A stretch of 64,000 bases of DNA from Micavibrio sp. UBA6147 (lineage in GTDB: Bacteria; Pseudomonadota; Alphaproteobacteria; Micavibrionales; UBA1664). Shown here one piece after another: positions 17,369-25,856 of this stretch (position 1 is the stretch's first letter; every line of letters begins with the position of its first letter). The DNA lies in the NCBI GenBank assembly GCA_002423185.1, contig DIUX01000004.1, forward strand, positions 62,001 to 126,000, read 5' to 3'. Below the pieces are notes generated by a model. That model saw only the letters and a list, made by a program, of their open reading frames with translations, ran no database searches and was not told the origin of the DNA. The position numbers and the translations under genes were made by a program.

Positions 17369-17962
17369 TTATTCGGCGCTCTCATGCGGGGGGCATGGGC
17401 TGTCTGTATTGATTTTTGCGCCCTCGATCCATCGCATGATGACGGTGTTGGTTGCAGTTTGTCCGCTCGGGCTGGTGGCGGCGGCGTCTTCGACGTCACG
17501 CACAACGATGTCAAGGTCGCGCATATAAAGGCGGCATGACCGATTGCCGGTCACCGGCCTGTCCCAATGGGAGGTCAAGGTGAATTGGCTTATAATGCGA
17601 TAATACCCGACAGGCAAGGTGGGGTCTATAATCACCTCAATGTCGCCAATTGTCCGAATTTTTTGTGATAAATGGTCTTTTTTAACGTTTTCTGCGTCAA
17701 AAACATTCGAAAATGCACGCATATAGCTCTCATAGCCGCTTTTATTGTTATAATCTTCGTCTGTTTCGCCGAAAAGTGGCTTTATTTTCTGTGGATACTG
17801 GTTAAATTCATTAAAATTGACGGTTTTTATCGTTGTAATGGCTTGGCGCGTCCATTCTGCTATGGTTTGCTCTTTATGAGGGGCTGTTTGGTCGGCGGCA
17901 AGGCTGCGCCCGCTTATGGCAATAATGGGGAGTATGAATGCCAGTATAAAAATGTTTTTCAT
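17369..17962 (-). CDS. Exported protein, DotI/IcmL-like
   Basis: About 197 residues with a Sec signal peptide (MKNIFILAF, cleavage near SLAA-D). The mature protein starts with a helix (EWTRQAITTIKTVNF), then a segment in which a short domain is followed by a long antiparallel-sheet part (YYRIISQFTLTSHW; RDLDIVVRDVED). Size, order and spacing resemble DotI/IcmL/TraM periplasmic domains (NTF2-like) of type IVB secretion, where DotI is an inner-membrane core subunit. No other Dot/Icm genes are in the window and the usual uncleaved N-terminal anchor is replaced by a signal peptide, so this is a stand-alone relative at best. Starts at 17974 or 17986 are also possible. Confidence 0.5.
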   Translation of the reverse strand: MKNIFILAFILPIIAISGRSLAADQTAPHKEQTIAEWTRQAITTIKTVNFNEFNQYPQKIKPLFGETDEDYNNKSGYESYMRAFSNVFDAENVKKDHLSQKIRTIGDIEVIIDPTLPVGYYRIISQFTLTSHWDRPVTGNRSCRLYMRDLDIVVRDVEDAAATSPSGQTATNTVIMRWIEGAKINTDSPCPPHESAE

Positions 17963-18103
17963 AGTATGACTCATGATGATTTTCATCCGGATTTCTTGTC
18001 TATATTACAGCGTATTGCCTAAGTATTAAAAAAATGATAAAAGTGAGGCCTGTATACTAATAAAATATACGCATAAAAACATAAACAGAAATGGGAGATT
18101 TCA

Positions 18104-18382
18104 ATGTCTTGTTGTCACAAAAAAGAAGAAAAACCGGTTCAGCCTTCATGCGATTGTAAAAAGAGTTTCGAGAGTTGCTGTGGCCATCACCACGGGCATT
18201 CTCACGGGAATCATCACGGTCACCACCACGGGCACCACCATCACGGCCACCACCACGGCCATGGGCATCACCACCATCATGAGGCAAAACCGGCGCAAAA
18301 AGACCCCGCAAAATCGGGCGGTCATGATTGTTCAGGCGCAAAAAAAGCCGCCAAACCGCATTGCCCGACTTGCCATTGCTAG
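18104..18382 (+). CDS. His/Cys-rich metal-binding protein, 92 aa
   Basis: The protein opens with Cys pairs (MSCCHKK; SCDCKK; ESCCGHH), continues with about 35 residues that are mostly His and Gly in HHGH-type units, and ends with a Lys-rich part and another Cys/His cluster (HCPTCHC). Such composition is known from Hpn-like nickel storage proteins and the metal-binding loops of SlyD and CooJ. Nickel, zinc or copper binding is therefore likely, with sequestration or delivery as the role. There is no signal peptide, so it is cytoplasmic. It has a good ribosome-binding site (GGGAG six bases upstream) and its own terminator. Confidence 0.75.
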   Translation: MSCCHKKEEKPVQPSCDCKKSFESCCGHHHGHSHGNHHGHHHGHHHHGHHHGHGHHHHHEAKPAQKDPAKSGGHDCSGAKKAAKPHCPTCHC

Positions 18383-18412
18383 GGACTGAACTTTGGTTCT
18401 TACAGACGTTAC

Positions 18413-18439
18413 AAAAAACCCGCCGGATGCGGGTTTTTT
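18413..18439 (+). terminator. Terminator of the His-rich gene
   Basis: AAAAAACCCGC-cggat-GCGGGTTTTTT, a perfect stem with flanking A and T runs, 30 bases after the stop codon. Confidence 0.88.
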
Positions 18440-18544
18440 ATTGGGGCGAACAGGGCGGCGGTTTAGTAAATCTTTAATCCTGCCGGATAGAATAGAGGTC
18501 GCTCTTTTAAGGCTGGTTTATACTGAGTGTGTAAGGAATATTTG

Positions 18545-19183
18545 ATGAAGGCCGATATTATACCGATCATGGGTTGGATTTTATGCGTGGGCGTATTGGT
18601 CGGCGCGGTCTGGCTGTATAACCGCCTGATTGCGCGGCGTGCAATGATGCAGGAGGGCTGGAGCGGTATTGATGTGCAGCTTAAGAAAAGAGCCGATCTT
18701 TTGCCGAGTCTTGTGGATGTTGTGAAGGCGTATGCTGCGCATGAAAAGGCGCTGTTTGAAACGATCACAACATTGCGCAGCACGCTCAAAACGATGGAGG
18801 GCAAAACGCTGGATGGCACAGATGCCGTCGCTCCGGCCTTGATGACAGACCGAATGACGGCGCGAATGACAGAGCGGGCGGCGGTTGAAACGCGTCTTTC
18901 CGGCGCCGTGTCGGGGTTGTTTGCGGTGGCGGAGGCCTATCCGTCCCTCAAGGCCGATCAAAATTTTTTGGCGTTGCAAGAGGCGCTGGTGGCGGTTGAA
19001 GACGACATCCAGCACGCCCGCCGCTATTACAACGCAACGGTTCGTGACTTCAACATTGCGGTGTTGAGCGTTCCGTCCAACATCATTGCGCGGTTGTGCC
19101 GCATGACGGTTGCGCCCTATTTCGAATTGACGCGCAGCATAGAGCGCACCGCGCCCGATCTCGGCGCGCATCTCAATAACTAA
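18545..19183 (+). CDS. lemA: LemA family protein
   Basis: 212 residues. A single N-terminal transmembrane helix (GWILCVGVLVGAVWLYN) is followed by the long antiparallel helices of the LemA fold, with the family stretches RADLLPSLVDVVKAYAAHEK, then AEAYPSLKADQNF and YNATVRDFN. ATG at 18545 is preferred over an upstream GTG because AAGGA is correctly placed before it. LemA proteins are membrane-anchored and poorly understood. The very common partnership with a DUF2207 protein is seen here, with that gene starting 14 bases later, so the two form an operon. Confidence 0.92.
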   Translation: MKADIIPIMGWILCVGVLVGAVWLYNRLIARRAMMQEGWSGIDVQLKKRADLLPSLVDVVKAYAAHEKALFETITTLRSTLKTMEGKTLDGTDAVAPALMTDRMTARMTERAAVETRLSGAVSGLFAVAEAYPSLKADQNFLALQEALVAVEDDIQHARRYYNATVRDFNIAVLSVPSNIIARLCRMTVAPYFELTRSIERTAPDLGAHLNN

Positions 19184-19196
19184 ACGGAGCTTTTCT

Positions 19197-21359
19197 ATGA
19201 CGATGGTTTGGGTGCGGTTTTTTGTTTTTGCATGGGCGATGCTTGTTTTGCCATATGCTTTCAAGCTCCCCACCGCGGCGGCGCAGGAAGTCATCCAATC
19301 CTTTGACGTTGTGGTGAATGTGCAAACGGATGGGGCGCTCATCGTGCATGAAACAATCACCGTTCATGCTGAAGGCCAAAAAATCAAACGCGGAATCTAT
19401 CGCGACATTCCAACGGTCTACAGGCGTTCGGGGATGCCGGATAAATTTGTCACGCTCGATGTTCTGGACGTGTACAGAAACGGCGAGGCCGAGCCCTATC
19501 ACACCGCCGACATCCGCAACGGGCGGCGTATTTATATGGGCAAAAAATCCGAGGACATCGCGCGCGGGCTGCATGAATATACGCTGCGCTATAAGACGGA
19601 TCGCCAGCTCCGCTTTTTTGATGGGTATGACGAGCTCTATTGGAATGTCACGGGCAATGAATGGGACTTTCCCATTCGGGCGGCGCGGGTGCGGGTTGTT
19701 CTGCCCGATGGTGCCGCTATCTTGGCCTATGATGGCTATACGGGATATTTGGGGGGTAAAGGCAAGGATTTCAGGGTTCATGACCCGATAAAAACCGATT
19801 CCGTTATCGCGTTTGAAACCACGCGGCCAATGGCCAAGGGCGAGGGGTTCACCGTGGCGGTGTCGTTCCCGAAGGGTGTTGTGACGCCCCCATCCCACGC
19901 GCAAAGGCGCCAAGAGTTTCTGCGCGACAACATTGTCCTACAGGGGCTTTGGGGCGCGGTTGTTTTGTTGATGGCTTTTTATGTCATGATGTGGCGGAGT
20001 CATGGGCGCGACCCCGCTGCGCGGGCGATTGTTCCGTTGTTTTATCCGCCAAAGGGCTATTCGCCGGCGGCTTGCCGCTATATTGCGCGGATGGGTGAGT
20101 ATGATAACCAGACCCTCTCGGCGGCGATGATCAGTCTGGCCGTCAAGGGCTATTGGCGAATCGAACAAGGCGGCAAAGGCAAATCCGGCGACTACACCGT
20201 CATCCGCGACCATAGCCAGTCGGATCATGCACCACTGTCAAAGGGTGAACAGGCTCTTGCCACCATGATGGATGCCACGAATGACCCCATGCTGGCGTTT
20301 TATGAGATGATGGAGGATAAACTCCCTTCCATTCCGTTTCTGGGCGGTCTTGCGCTCACCATGCAAAAGCAGATGAAATCCTATCGCGCCAGTAAGCAGC
20401 AAGAGCAAGAAAAGGGCGAAACACGCCTCAAGCTGGAGGCCAAGAATCAAACGCAAATCCGCGGCGCCATCTTGAAATTCACTCAAACCCTGACGAAGGA
20501 ATATGACGACATTTATTTCAAGGCAAATGAGGGGAAGAGCTGGATCGGCGGGCTGGGGGCGCTTATCGTTGTGGCGCTTGGCATGGCGTGTTTTGCGTTG
20601 CGGCCTGATGTCACGCCGGCCTTTATGGCAACGGCGATGGTGTGCGCCTTTTTGGGCGGGTTTTGTGTCTTTGGCTTGACGCGCAGCGTGATCAAAGGGC
20701 TGGCGCAGCCTTTGAAAAGGAGCTTTGTTCCGCCGGCGCTACTTTCGGCGACGGTGCTGGGCATCATATTAACCGCGATCGTCACATCGATTGATATTCT
20801 TTCCTTCAACGCACATGACAGCCTCGGCGATCCGCTCTATACCAGCCTCGAATTCTGGGCTCCCGCAGGGGGCATCTATATCGTTGCCGTGATGCAAGGT
20901 ATGTTCGGCTATCTCATCAAGGCTCCGACCCGTCGGGGGCGCAGGCTGGTGGATGCGATTTTGGGGTTTCGCATGTTTTTGGCGGCAACCGAAAAAGACC
21001 GGCTGAATGTCCTACATTCCCCCGAAAAAACACCGGAATTATTCGAAGAATATCTGCCCTATGCGATTGCCCTTGATGTCGAAAATGACTGGGCGGAGCA
21101 ATTCACCGATGTTTTTGCGCGAATCGATCAAACCGCAACTGGCCAAGGCACAGGCCGGCGCGGCTATTCCCCGTCATGGTATTCCGGCGGCGCTATGGCC
21201 TCTGCGGGGGCGGTGGGGAGTTTTATCGGCAATTTATCTTCCGGTCTGTCCGATGCCGCAAATTCCGCCGCCTATCCAGGGGGCTCAGGCTCATCGGGGA
21301 GCGGTGGCGGCGGGTCTTCAGGCGGCGGTGGTGGTGGCGGCGGCGGCGGCGGATGGTAA
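19197..21359 (+). CDS. DUF2207 membrane protein with Gly-rich tail
   Basis: 720 residues: signal peptide (ending near AAAQE), then the extracytoplasmic DUF2207 domain, which opens with strands such as FDVVVNVQTDGALIVHETI and contains KRGIYRDIPT. Next come a transmembrane helix near residue 245, a cytoplasmic helical domain, and two or more membrane helices around 445-560. The C-terminal 50 residues are almost only Gly and Ser and end in GGGGW. This matches the standard layout of LemA-associated DUF2207/YciQ-type proteins, whose function is unknown though they are linked to the envelope. It follows lemA by 14 bases with GGAG as ribosome-binding site. Confidence 0.88.
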   Translation: MTMVWVRFFVFAWAMLVLPYAFKLPTAAAQEVIQSFDVVVNVQTDGALIVHETITVHAEGQKIKRGIYRDIPTVYRRSGMPDKFVTLDVLDVYRNGEAEPYHTADIRNGRRIYMGKKSEDIARGLHEYTLRYKTDRQLRFFDGYDELYWNVTGNEWDFPIRAARVRVVLPDGAAILAYDGYTGYLGGKGKDFRVHDPIKTDSVIAFETTRPMAKGEGFTVAVSFPKGVVTPPSHAQRRQEFLRDNIVLQGLWGAVVLLMAFYVMMWRSHGRDPAARAIVPLFYPPKGYSPAACRYIARMGEYDNQTLSAAMISLAVKGYWRIEQGGKGKSGDYTVIRDHSQSDHAPLSKGEQALATMMDATNDPMLAFYEMMEDKLPSIPFLGGLALTMQKQMKSYRASKQQEQEKGETRLKLEAKNQTQIRGAILKFTQTLTKEYDDIYFKANEGKSWIGGLGALIVVALGMACFALRPDVTPAFMATAMVCAFLGGFCVFGLTRSVIKGLAQPLKRSFVPPALLSATVLGIILTAIVTSIDILSFNAHDSLGDPLYTSLEFWAPAGGIYIVAVMQGMFGYLIKAPTRRGRRLVDAILGFRMFLAATEKDRLNVLHSPEKTPELFEEYLPYAIALDVENDWAEQFTDVFARIDQTATGQGTGRRGYSPSWYSGGAMASAGAVGSFIGNLSSGLSDAANSAAYPGGSGSSGSGGGGSSGGGGGGGGGGGW

Positions 21360-21597
21360 GTCTTGCCTGTCCTTTGCGGCCTTTTTAAAATCCTCCACGG
21401 TGCCTTTTCGCCTTTATAATTGCTGGCTCTGTTATGGGCGCTCTCCAGCCATGTAAGGGCGCTCTGTTATGGCGGCATGGTCTTGCGCACCCGCAGAAAA
21501 AGCCCAGACCAAGATTGCAGCACGACCACTGCACAGCCTTCGGATCTTCCTAATCCATATCCCGCACGGCAAAGTTAAACTTTCCGTAATATTTGTC

Positions 21598-21626
21598 TTG
21601 TTTTTTCATAACATCCATATTATAAC
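21598..21626 (+). promoter_or_regulatory. Candidate promoter upstream of the structured RNA region
   Basis: TTGTTT, a 17-base spacer, then TATAAC. A transcript from here would start near 21633 and end at the strong terminator at 21827-21859, about 225 nt with no sizeable ORF (an 11-codon MKKAFAKPYGM frame is the largest with a clean start). Confidence 0.4.
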
Positions 21627-21632
21627 AGTTCA

Positions 21633-21859
21633 GGTCTTTATGAAAAAAGCGTTTGCAAAGCCTTACGGAATGTGATTATGTACGCGACCTGAGCCAAGCG
21701 ACCCGAATCTTATCGAGTCGGACGAAGGGCAAAAGAATTTACGGAATTATCCTTGCCGGTGCGCCAAACCATAATAATCAAAGCGCACCCTATGCAAGGG
21801 AGGGTTTCCCACTCTGAAACTCGATTGGCCATTGCCATGTGCAATGGCCTTCTTTTTTT
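21633..21859 (+). ncRNA. Candidate structured small RNA, class unassigned
   Basis: Between the promoter-like element and the terminator, complementary blocks are nested: ATCGAGT (21712-21718) with ACTCGAT (21819-21825), CCTTGC (21751-21756) with GCAAGG (21794-21799), and GGTGCGC (21758-21764) with GCGCACC (21783-21789) around an 18-base apical loop. Unpaired stretches of about 32 and 19 bases lie between the outer and inner helices. A rod with a closing stem, large internal bubble and apical hairpin is the architecture of 6S RNA, and CCTGAGCC at 21688-21695 also recalls 6S, but I cannot confirm the family. SRP and RNase P signature sequences were not seen here. Ends are estimates. Confidence 0.45.
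21827..21859 (+). terminator. Strong terminator of the structured RNA region
   Basis: GGCCATTGC-catgt-GCAATGGCC followed by TTCTTTTTTT. The perfect nine-pair stem and U-tract point rightwards, although no protein gene on the plus strand ends just before it. Confidence 0.85.
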
Positions 21860-22266
21860 GTGGCTATAAATTTCTTGACATAATGTCTGATCGCTCCTTA
21901 CAAATAAATCATAAGGTAAAGAACTCAGATAAGGGTAATCGCGCAAAGGGTCAACCTTTCGCAAAGTGCTGAAGACCTCTCGCAGCCGGGCCATTCCAGC
22001 CCGGCTCAGCTTTGTCAAAACCATCCGATATTTCCCCTAAGCATAATCCATTGAGGCCAAGTGCCTAAGACGCTCATAAAGCATGTCGAGGGGGCAATTG
22101 AGGAAGACAGCTTATCTAAAGCGTTGCAAACACGACTTTTATTTTTATGCGTTCCCGCCTCTTCAAACACATCACCCCGATCATCGCCACCGCGCGCTCC
22201 ACAAAAAACCGCGTGCAGGGGCGTCCCCCTGCAAAACAAACCTTCCAAAAGATGTGAGTTTTGACC
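21860..22266. other. Gene-free stretch with promoter-like site and hairpins
   Basis: No convincing coding frame on either strand. It contains TTGACA (21875-21880), a 17-base spacer and TTACAA, which could be a promoter. About 80 bases on are a small AAAGG/CCTTT hairpin near 21944-21958 and a strong hairpin AGCCGGGC-cattcca-GCCCGGCT (21984-22006) without a U-tract. The rest, up to the end of the CoaD-like gene, shows nothing I can name. It may hold a second small RNA or decayed sequence. Confidence 0.35.
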
Positions 22267-22917
22267 CTAAAGGCGCGGCGGCTTGGGGCGCGACCCGCTG
22301 CGGGCTGTGGAAAATGCACTGCGCGGCGATTGCGGCGCTTGGCCTTGAATATAATGCTGTTTCTCCACCATCTCGCGGGCGCGCTCGACGGTGGCTTTGG
22401 CGACAAATTCCGATACCATGCCGGTGTTGAATAATTCTTGCGCGCTGCACCCCGCGGCGGCGAGGCGTCTGACGGCGGTGGAGGACACATCGCGTTGCAA
22501 GAACGGGTCAACGCACGGGATATAGGCGATGTCCATGTCTTTTCCCGCCTTTTTGAATTCCTCGATCATTAACAGCAAATCGGGATATTCCGCCTCAATC
22601 CCGCTGTTTCGCAGGCCGCGAATGCAGAGCGATACATCGTTTTCCAGCATGAAATGCGGCGTAAAGCCTTCGGTCGTTGCGACAACGATGTTGCAGGTAA
22701 TGCCCTGTGCCTTGAGGCGCGGTTGGATGATGGTGGCGATATCGTGCCGGAGCATCGCCTCACGCTCTTGGAGGGTGAACATATAGGTTGAGGCTTTTTC
22801 AGGGTTGACGGCGCACAGGACATACAACGTGTCACACAGGCGTGCCGCCCGCTCTACGACATGGGCATGCGCCAAAGTTGGCGGACAAAATGATCCCGGA
22901 AAAACTGCGCTTACCAT
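22267..22917 (-). CDS. CoaD-like phosphopantetheine adenylyltransferase, divergent
   Basis: 216 residues (true CoaD is about 160). The opening FPGSFCPPTLAHAHVVERAA aligns with the CoaD start (PGSFDPxTxGHxDxxxRA), keeping the Thr and second His of the nucleotidyltransferase T/HxxH motif but with Asp changed to Cys and Gly to Ala. IRGLRNS matches the conserved RGLR, and DVSSTAVR matches the ISSTxxR ATP-binding motif. CoaD makes dephospho-CoA from 4'-phosphopantetheine and ATP. The altered first motif and a roughly 50-residue basic, Ser/Pro-rich tail raise the possibility of another substrate or of being the only, divergent CoaD. Confidence 0.7.
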   Translation of the reverse strand: MVSAVFPGSFCPPTLAHAHVVERAARLCDTLYVLCAVNPEKASTYMFTLQEREAMLRHDIATIIQPRLKAQGITCNIVVATTEGFTPHFMLENDVSLCIRGLRNSGIEAEYPDLLLMIEEFKKAGKDMDIAYIPCVDPFLQRDVSSTAVRRLAAAGCSAQELFNTGMVSEFVAKATVERAREMVEKQHYIQGQAPQSPRSAFSTARSGSRPKPPRL

Positions 22918-23015
22918 TCCCTGTTGACCTTTACGATCTTATTAATGATATATCTACGGTTCGAATGGACAAAAATCAACGGATTCTTTTATCCGGCACA
23001 GAAAAGGGTTGAAAA

Positions 23016-24881
23016 GTGGCGCAGGAATTGCTCCTCAGTTTACGCGATGCGGCGGTTGTGTACGGCACGGTGCCGTTCTTCCAGAATATGGGCATGATCA
23101 TCCACCAAGGCGCGAAAATCGCCCTTGTGGGGCGCAATGGCGCTGGCAAGACCACGTTGATGAACATGATCACGGGCGATAAGGAGCTGGATGCCGGCGA
23201 GCGTTGGCAAATGCCCGGCACGACCATTGGCTATTTGCGGCAATCCGTGAAGGCAAAAGCGGGGCAAATCGTCCTTGATTATATTTTCGAGGAATTGCCG
23301 GAGGATAAGCGCGGGCCGCACACGGCCTATCTGGTTGAAAAAGTCTGCGAACCTTTGGGCGTTGATCCGCAGGCGCAGATGGACACCTTGTCGGGGGGGC
23401 AGCTTCGCCGCGCCTCGCTTGCCCGCGCCTTGGTCGAAGACCCCGATATTTTGTTGCTGGACGAGCCCACCAACCATCTTGATCTTGAAACCATCGAGTT
23501 TTTGGAGGATTACCTCAAAAACTGGCGCGGAACGTTGCTGTGCATCAGTCACGATAAAATGTTTTTGGCCAACATTACCAATACGATTTTCTGGCTCGAT
23601 CGCGGGCGGCTCAAGACCTGCCCCAAAGGGTTCGGCGCGTTTGAGGAGTGGTCAGAGAGCCTTTTAGAGCAAGAGGAACGCGAGCTTCACAACCGCCAAA
23701 AATTTGTCGATGAAGAAGTGCGCTGGGCGAGCCGCGGCGTCAAAGCGCGGCGCAAACGCAATCAAAGACGCCTCGAGATCATGAAGGAGGAGCGCGAAAA
23801 GCTCAAAGGTGACAAGAGCGCCTATCACAGGGCTATTTCCAAAGTCACTTTGCCGCCCGCCGATTCCGCTCATTCGTCACAAATTGTCGCCGAATTTTAC
23901 GGGGTGCATAAATCCTTTGGCGCGCCGGACGACCCGAACCGCACGATCATTTTGGACGGGTTGAATTACCGGATCATGAAGGGCGACCGTGTCGGGATTT
24001 TGGGGCGCAACGGCACCGGAAAAACATCATTTCTGCGGTTGCTGGTGGGCGAGATCGAGCCCGACCAAGGCAAGGTCAAAGTGTCCAAAAGCGCGACCTT
24101 CTCGTATTTTGATCAAAAACGCAAAGACCTCGACCCGAAATCATCGCTGTGGAAAACCCTTTGTCCGACAGGCGGCGATTATGTCGAGGTTGCGGGCAAG
24201 CCGCGCCATGTCTGTGGCTATCTGGACGATTTTTTGTTCGACCCCAAAATTGCGCGTGACCCCGTGGGAACATTGTCGGGCGGCCAACAAAACCGCCTCA
24301 TGCTGGCGAAAATCATGGCGAGCCCGGGGAGCTTCCTGATCCTCGACGAACCGACCAATGACCTCGATATGGACACTTTGGACATGCTGGAGGAGATGTT
24401 GTCTTCCTATGAAGGCACGCTCTTTGTTGTGAGCCATGATCGTGATTTTCTTGACCAAACGGTCACTAAAATTTTGGCCTTTGAGGGGGATGGCCAAGTT
24501 GACCTCCATATAGGCGGCTATAGCGACTATCTCGAAGCCGCCGGCAAAAAGAAATTTTCCGATACGGCTCGGTCGGCACAGGATGCAAAATCACCCGGTA
24601 AATCAATAGAGGCCGATGGCAAAGCCGCGCCGAAATCGGTGGTGAAGCTCACCTATAAACTGCAATACGAGCTTGATAACCTGCCCAAGCGCATCGCGGC
24701 TTTGGAAAAGGAGATTGTGAAGCTGGAGCAAGCCTTGAGCGACCCCGCGCTTTACACGAGTGATCCTGAGGCGTTCAACGCCTCTTCGGCACGTTTGGTG
24801 GAGGCGAAGGACGAGCTGGAGCAAAGCGAGCTGCGCTGGTTGGAACTTGAAGACATGCGCATGAGCGCATCGGGCGGTTAA
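23016..24881 (+). CDS. uup: ABC-F ATPase, Uup type
   Basis: 621 residues with two nucleotide-binding domains and no membrane segment. Domain 1: Walker A GRNGAGKTT, signature LSGGQLRR, Walker B LLLDEPTNHLD. Domain 2: GRNGTGKTS, LSGGQQNR, LILDEPTNDLD. Between them is the basic Uup linker (RWASRGVKARRKRNQRR), and the C-terminus is the Uup-specific coiled coil (from about residue 540). ABC-F proteins bind the ribosomal E site or act on nucleic acids; Uup is linked to ribosome function and, in E. coli, to suppression of transposon excision. It starts with GTG, with AAAGGG about seven bases upstream. Confidence 0.9.
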   Translation: MAQELLLSLRDAAVVYGTVPFFQNMGMIIHQGAKIALVGRNGAGKTTLMNMITGDKELDAGERWQMPGTTIGYLRQSVKAKAGQIVLDYIFEELPEDKRGPHTAYLVEKVCEPLGVDPQAQMDTLSGGQLRRASLARALVEDPDILLLDEPTNHLDLETIEFLEDYLKNWRGTLLCISHDKMFLANITNTIFWLDRGRLKTCPKGFGAFEEWSESLLEQEERELHNRQKFVDEEVRWASRGVKARRKRNQRRLEIMKEEREKLKGDKSAYHRAISKVTLPPADSAHSSQIVAEFYGVHKSFGAPDDPNRTIILDGLNYRIMKGDRVGILGRNGTGKTSFLRLLVGEIEPDQGKVKVSKSATFSYFDQKRKDLDPKSSLWKTLCPTGGDYVEVAGKPRHVCGYLDDFLFDPKIARDPVGTLSGGQQNRLMLAKIMASPGSFLILDEPTNDLDMDTLDMLEEMLSSYEGTLFVVSHDRDFLDQTVTKILAFEGDGQVDLHIGGYSDYLEAAGKKKFSDTARSAQDAKSPGKSIEADGKAAPKSVVKLTYKLQYELDNLPKRIAALEKEIVKLEQALSDPALYTSDPEAFNASSARLVEAKDELEQSELRWLELEDMRMSASGG

Positions 24882-24978
24882 GCGCAGGGCGGCTTGTTTT
24901 GAAACTTTGCGCCGGACATGGTAAAATGGACGAATAAGGCGCATAGTAAGAATGGCTGGGGATTGAAGGGCACAGAAT

Positions 24979-25779
24979 ATGGATAAAATCGTCTATAAAG
25001 TAACGGGTATGACCTGTGGGAAATGCTCCGCAAAGATCAAGGCGGCGTTGGAGCCGCATGTGGACTCGGTCGAGATCAGCCTTAAGTCAGGCCAAATCCG
25101 CCTTGGTGGGGGTGCTTTTGAAGACCTTGAACGCCTGAATGGCTTGCTTGTGGATGTTGGTGATTACCACCTCTACGCCATGAACGACCCCGCAATTCCC
25201 GCGCAGCCCGCCGGAAAATCCAAAAAAATCAGGTCGAGTGGCGCCGGCTTCTCGGCCAGCCTCAAGGCGCTCTTCGCCCATCCTATCGTCGAAAAAATAC
25301 TGGTCTATAAACCGCTTATGCTAATTTTCGGCTTGGTCATCGGTTTGACGTGGTATCTCCATATTCGCCAGCCTTTCGGCGCGACATGGGAAACGGCGAT
25401 GCTTGATTTCATGGGGCTGTTCTTTGTCGTGTTTTCGTTTTTCAAGCTGCTCAATCTTGGCGGGTTTGCGAAGGCGTATCAGGCCTATGACGTGATCGCC
25501 GCGAAATTCCCCGTCTGGGGATTTATCTATCCGTTTGTCGAGCTTGGCCTTGGTGTGTGCTATTTGATGAGCTTTATGCTCCTGCCCGCCAATATCGTGA
25601 CGATTGTGTTGATGAGTGTCGGCACGGCGGGCGTTGTGCTGGCGCTGCGCAAGGGGCAAGTCATTCAATGTGCCTGTATCGGCTCGGTCTTTAACCTGCC
25701 GATGAGTGTCGTGACGGTGATCGAAAATGCCTTGATGGCGTTTATGGCGCTGGCGATGGTTCTGTCAGATTTTCTATAA
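24979..25779 (+). CDS. HMA metal-binding domain fused to MauE-like membrane domain
   Basis: 266 residues. An N-terminal heavy-metal-associated domain has GMTCGKC (Cys13, Cys16) in the standard ferredoxin-like fold. After a linker come four hydrophobic segments of a MauE/DoxX-like domain (FFKLLNLGGFAKAYQAYDVI; PFVELGLG) with a CAC motif before the last helix. HMA domains bind Cu(I) or Zn(II). MauE-type domains occur in redox and metal-handling membrane proteins and some act in disulfide formation. The fusion suggests copper handling or thiol redox chemistry at the inner membrane. It precedes a TetR-type regulator, but they may have separate promoters. Confidence 0.75.
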   Translation: MDKIVYKVTGMTCGKCSAKIKAALEPHVDSVEISLKSGQIRLGGGAFEDLERLNGLLVDVGDYHLYAMNDPAIPAQPAGKSKKIRSSGAGFSASLKALFAHPIVEKILVYKPLMLIFGLVIGLTWYLHIRQPFGATWETAMLDFMGLFFVVFSFFKLLNLGGFAKAYQAYDVIAAKFPVWGFIYPFVELGLGVCYLMSFMLLPANIVTIVLMSVGTAGVVLALRKGQVIQCACIGSVFNLPMSVVTVIENALMAFMALAMVLSDFL

Positions 25780-25796
25780 AATCTGTTTGTGGATAT

Positions 25797-25810
25797 TGAC
25801 CGTATGGTCA
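25797..25810. promoter_or_regulatory. Inverted repeat, likely TetR operator
   Basis: TGACC-gtat-GGTCA is a perfect palindrome 47 bases before the tetR-type start codon, size and spacing typical of a TetR-family autoregulatory operator. Confidence 0.5.
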
Positions 25811-25856
25811 CTATTGGCTATTGTGGCGGGAACTGTCCAATACAAAGGGTTTTTCC

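Noticed and set aside
21710..22248. Minus-strand frames of 104 and 77 codons in the gene-free gap
   Set aside because: They run through a strong plus-strand terminator and a strong hairpin, lack ribosome-binding sites and have no family features.
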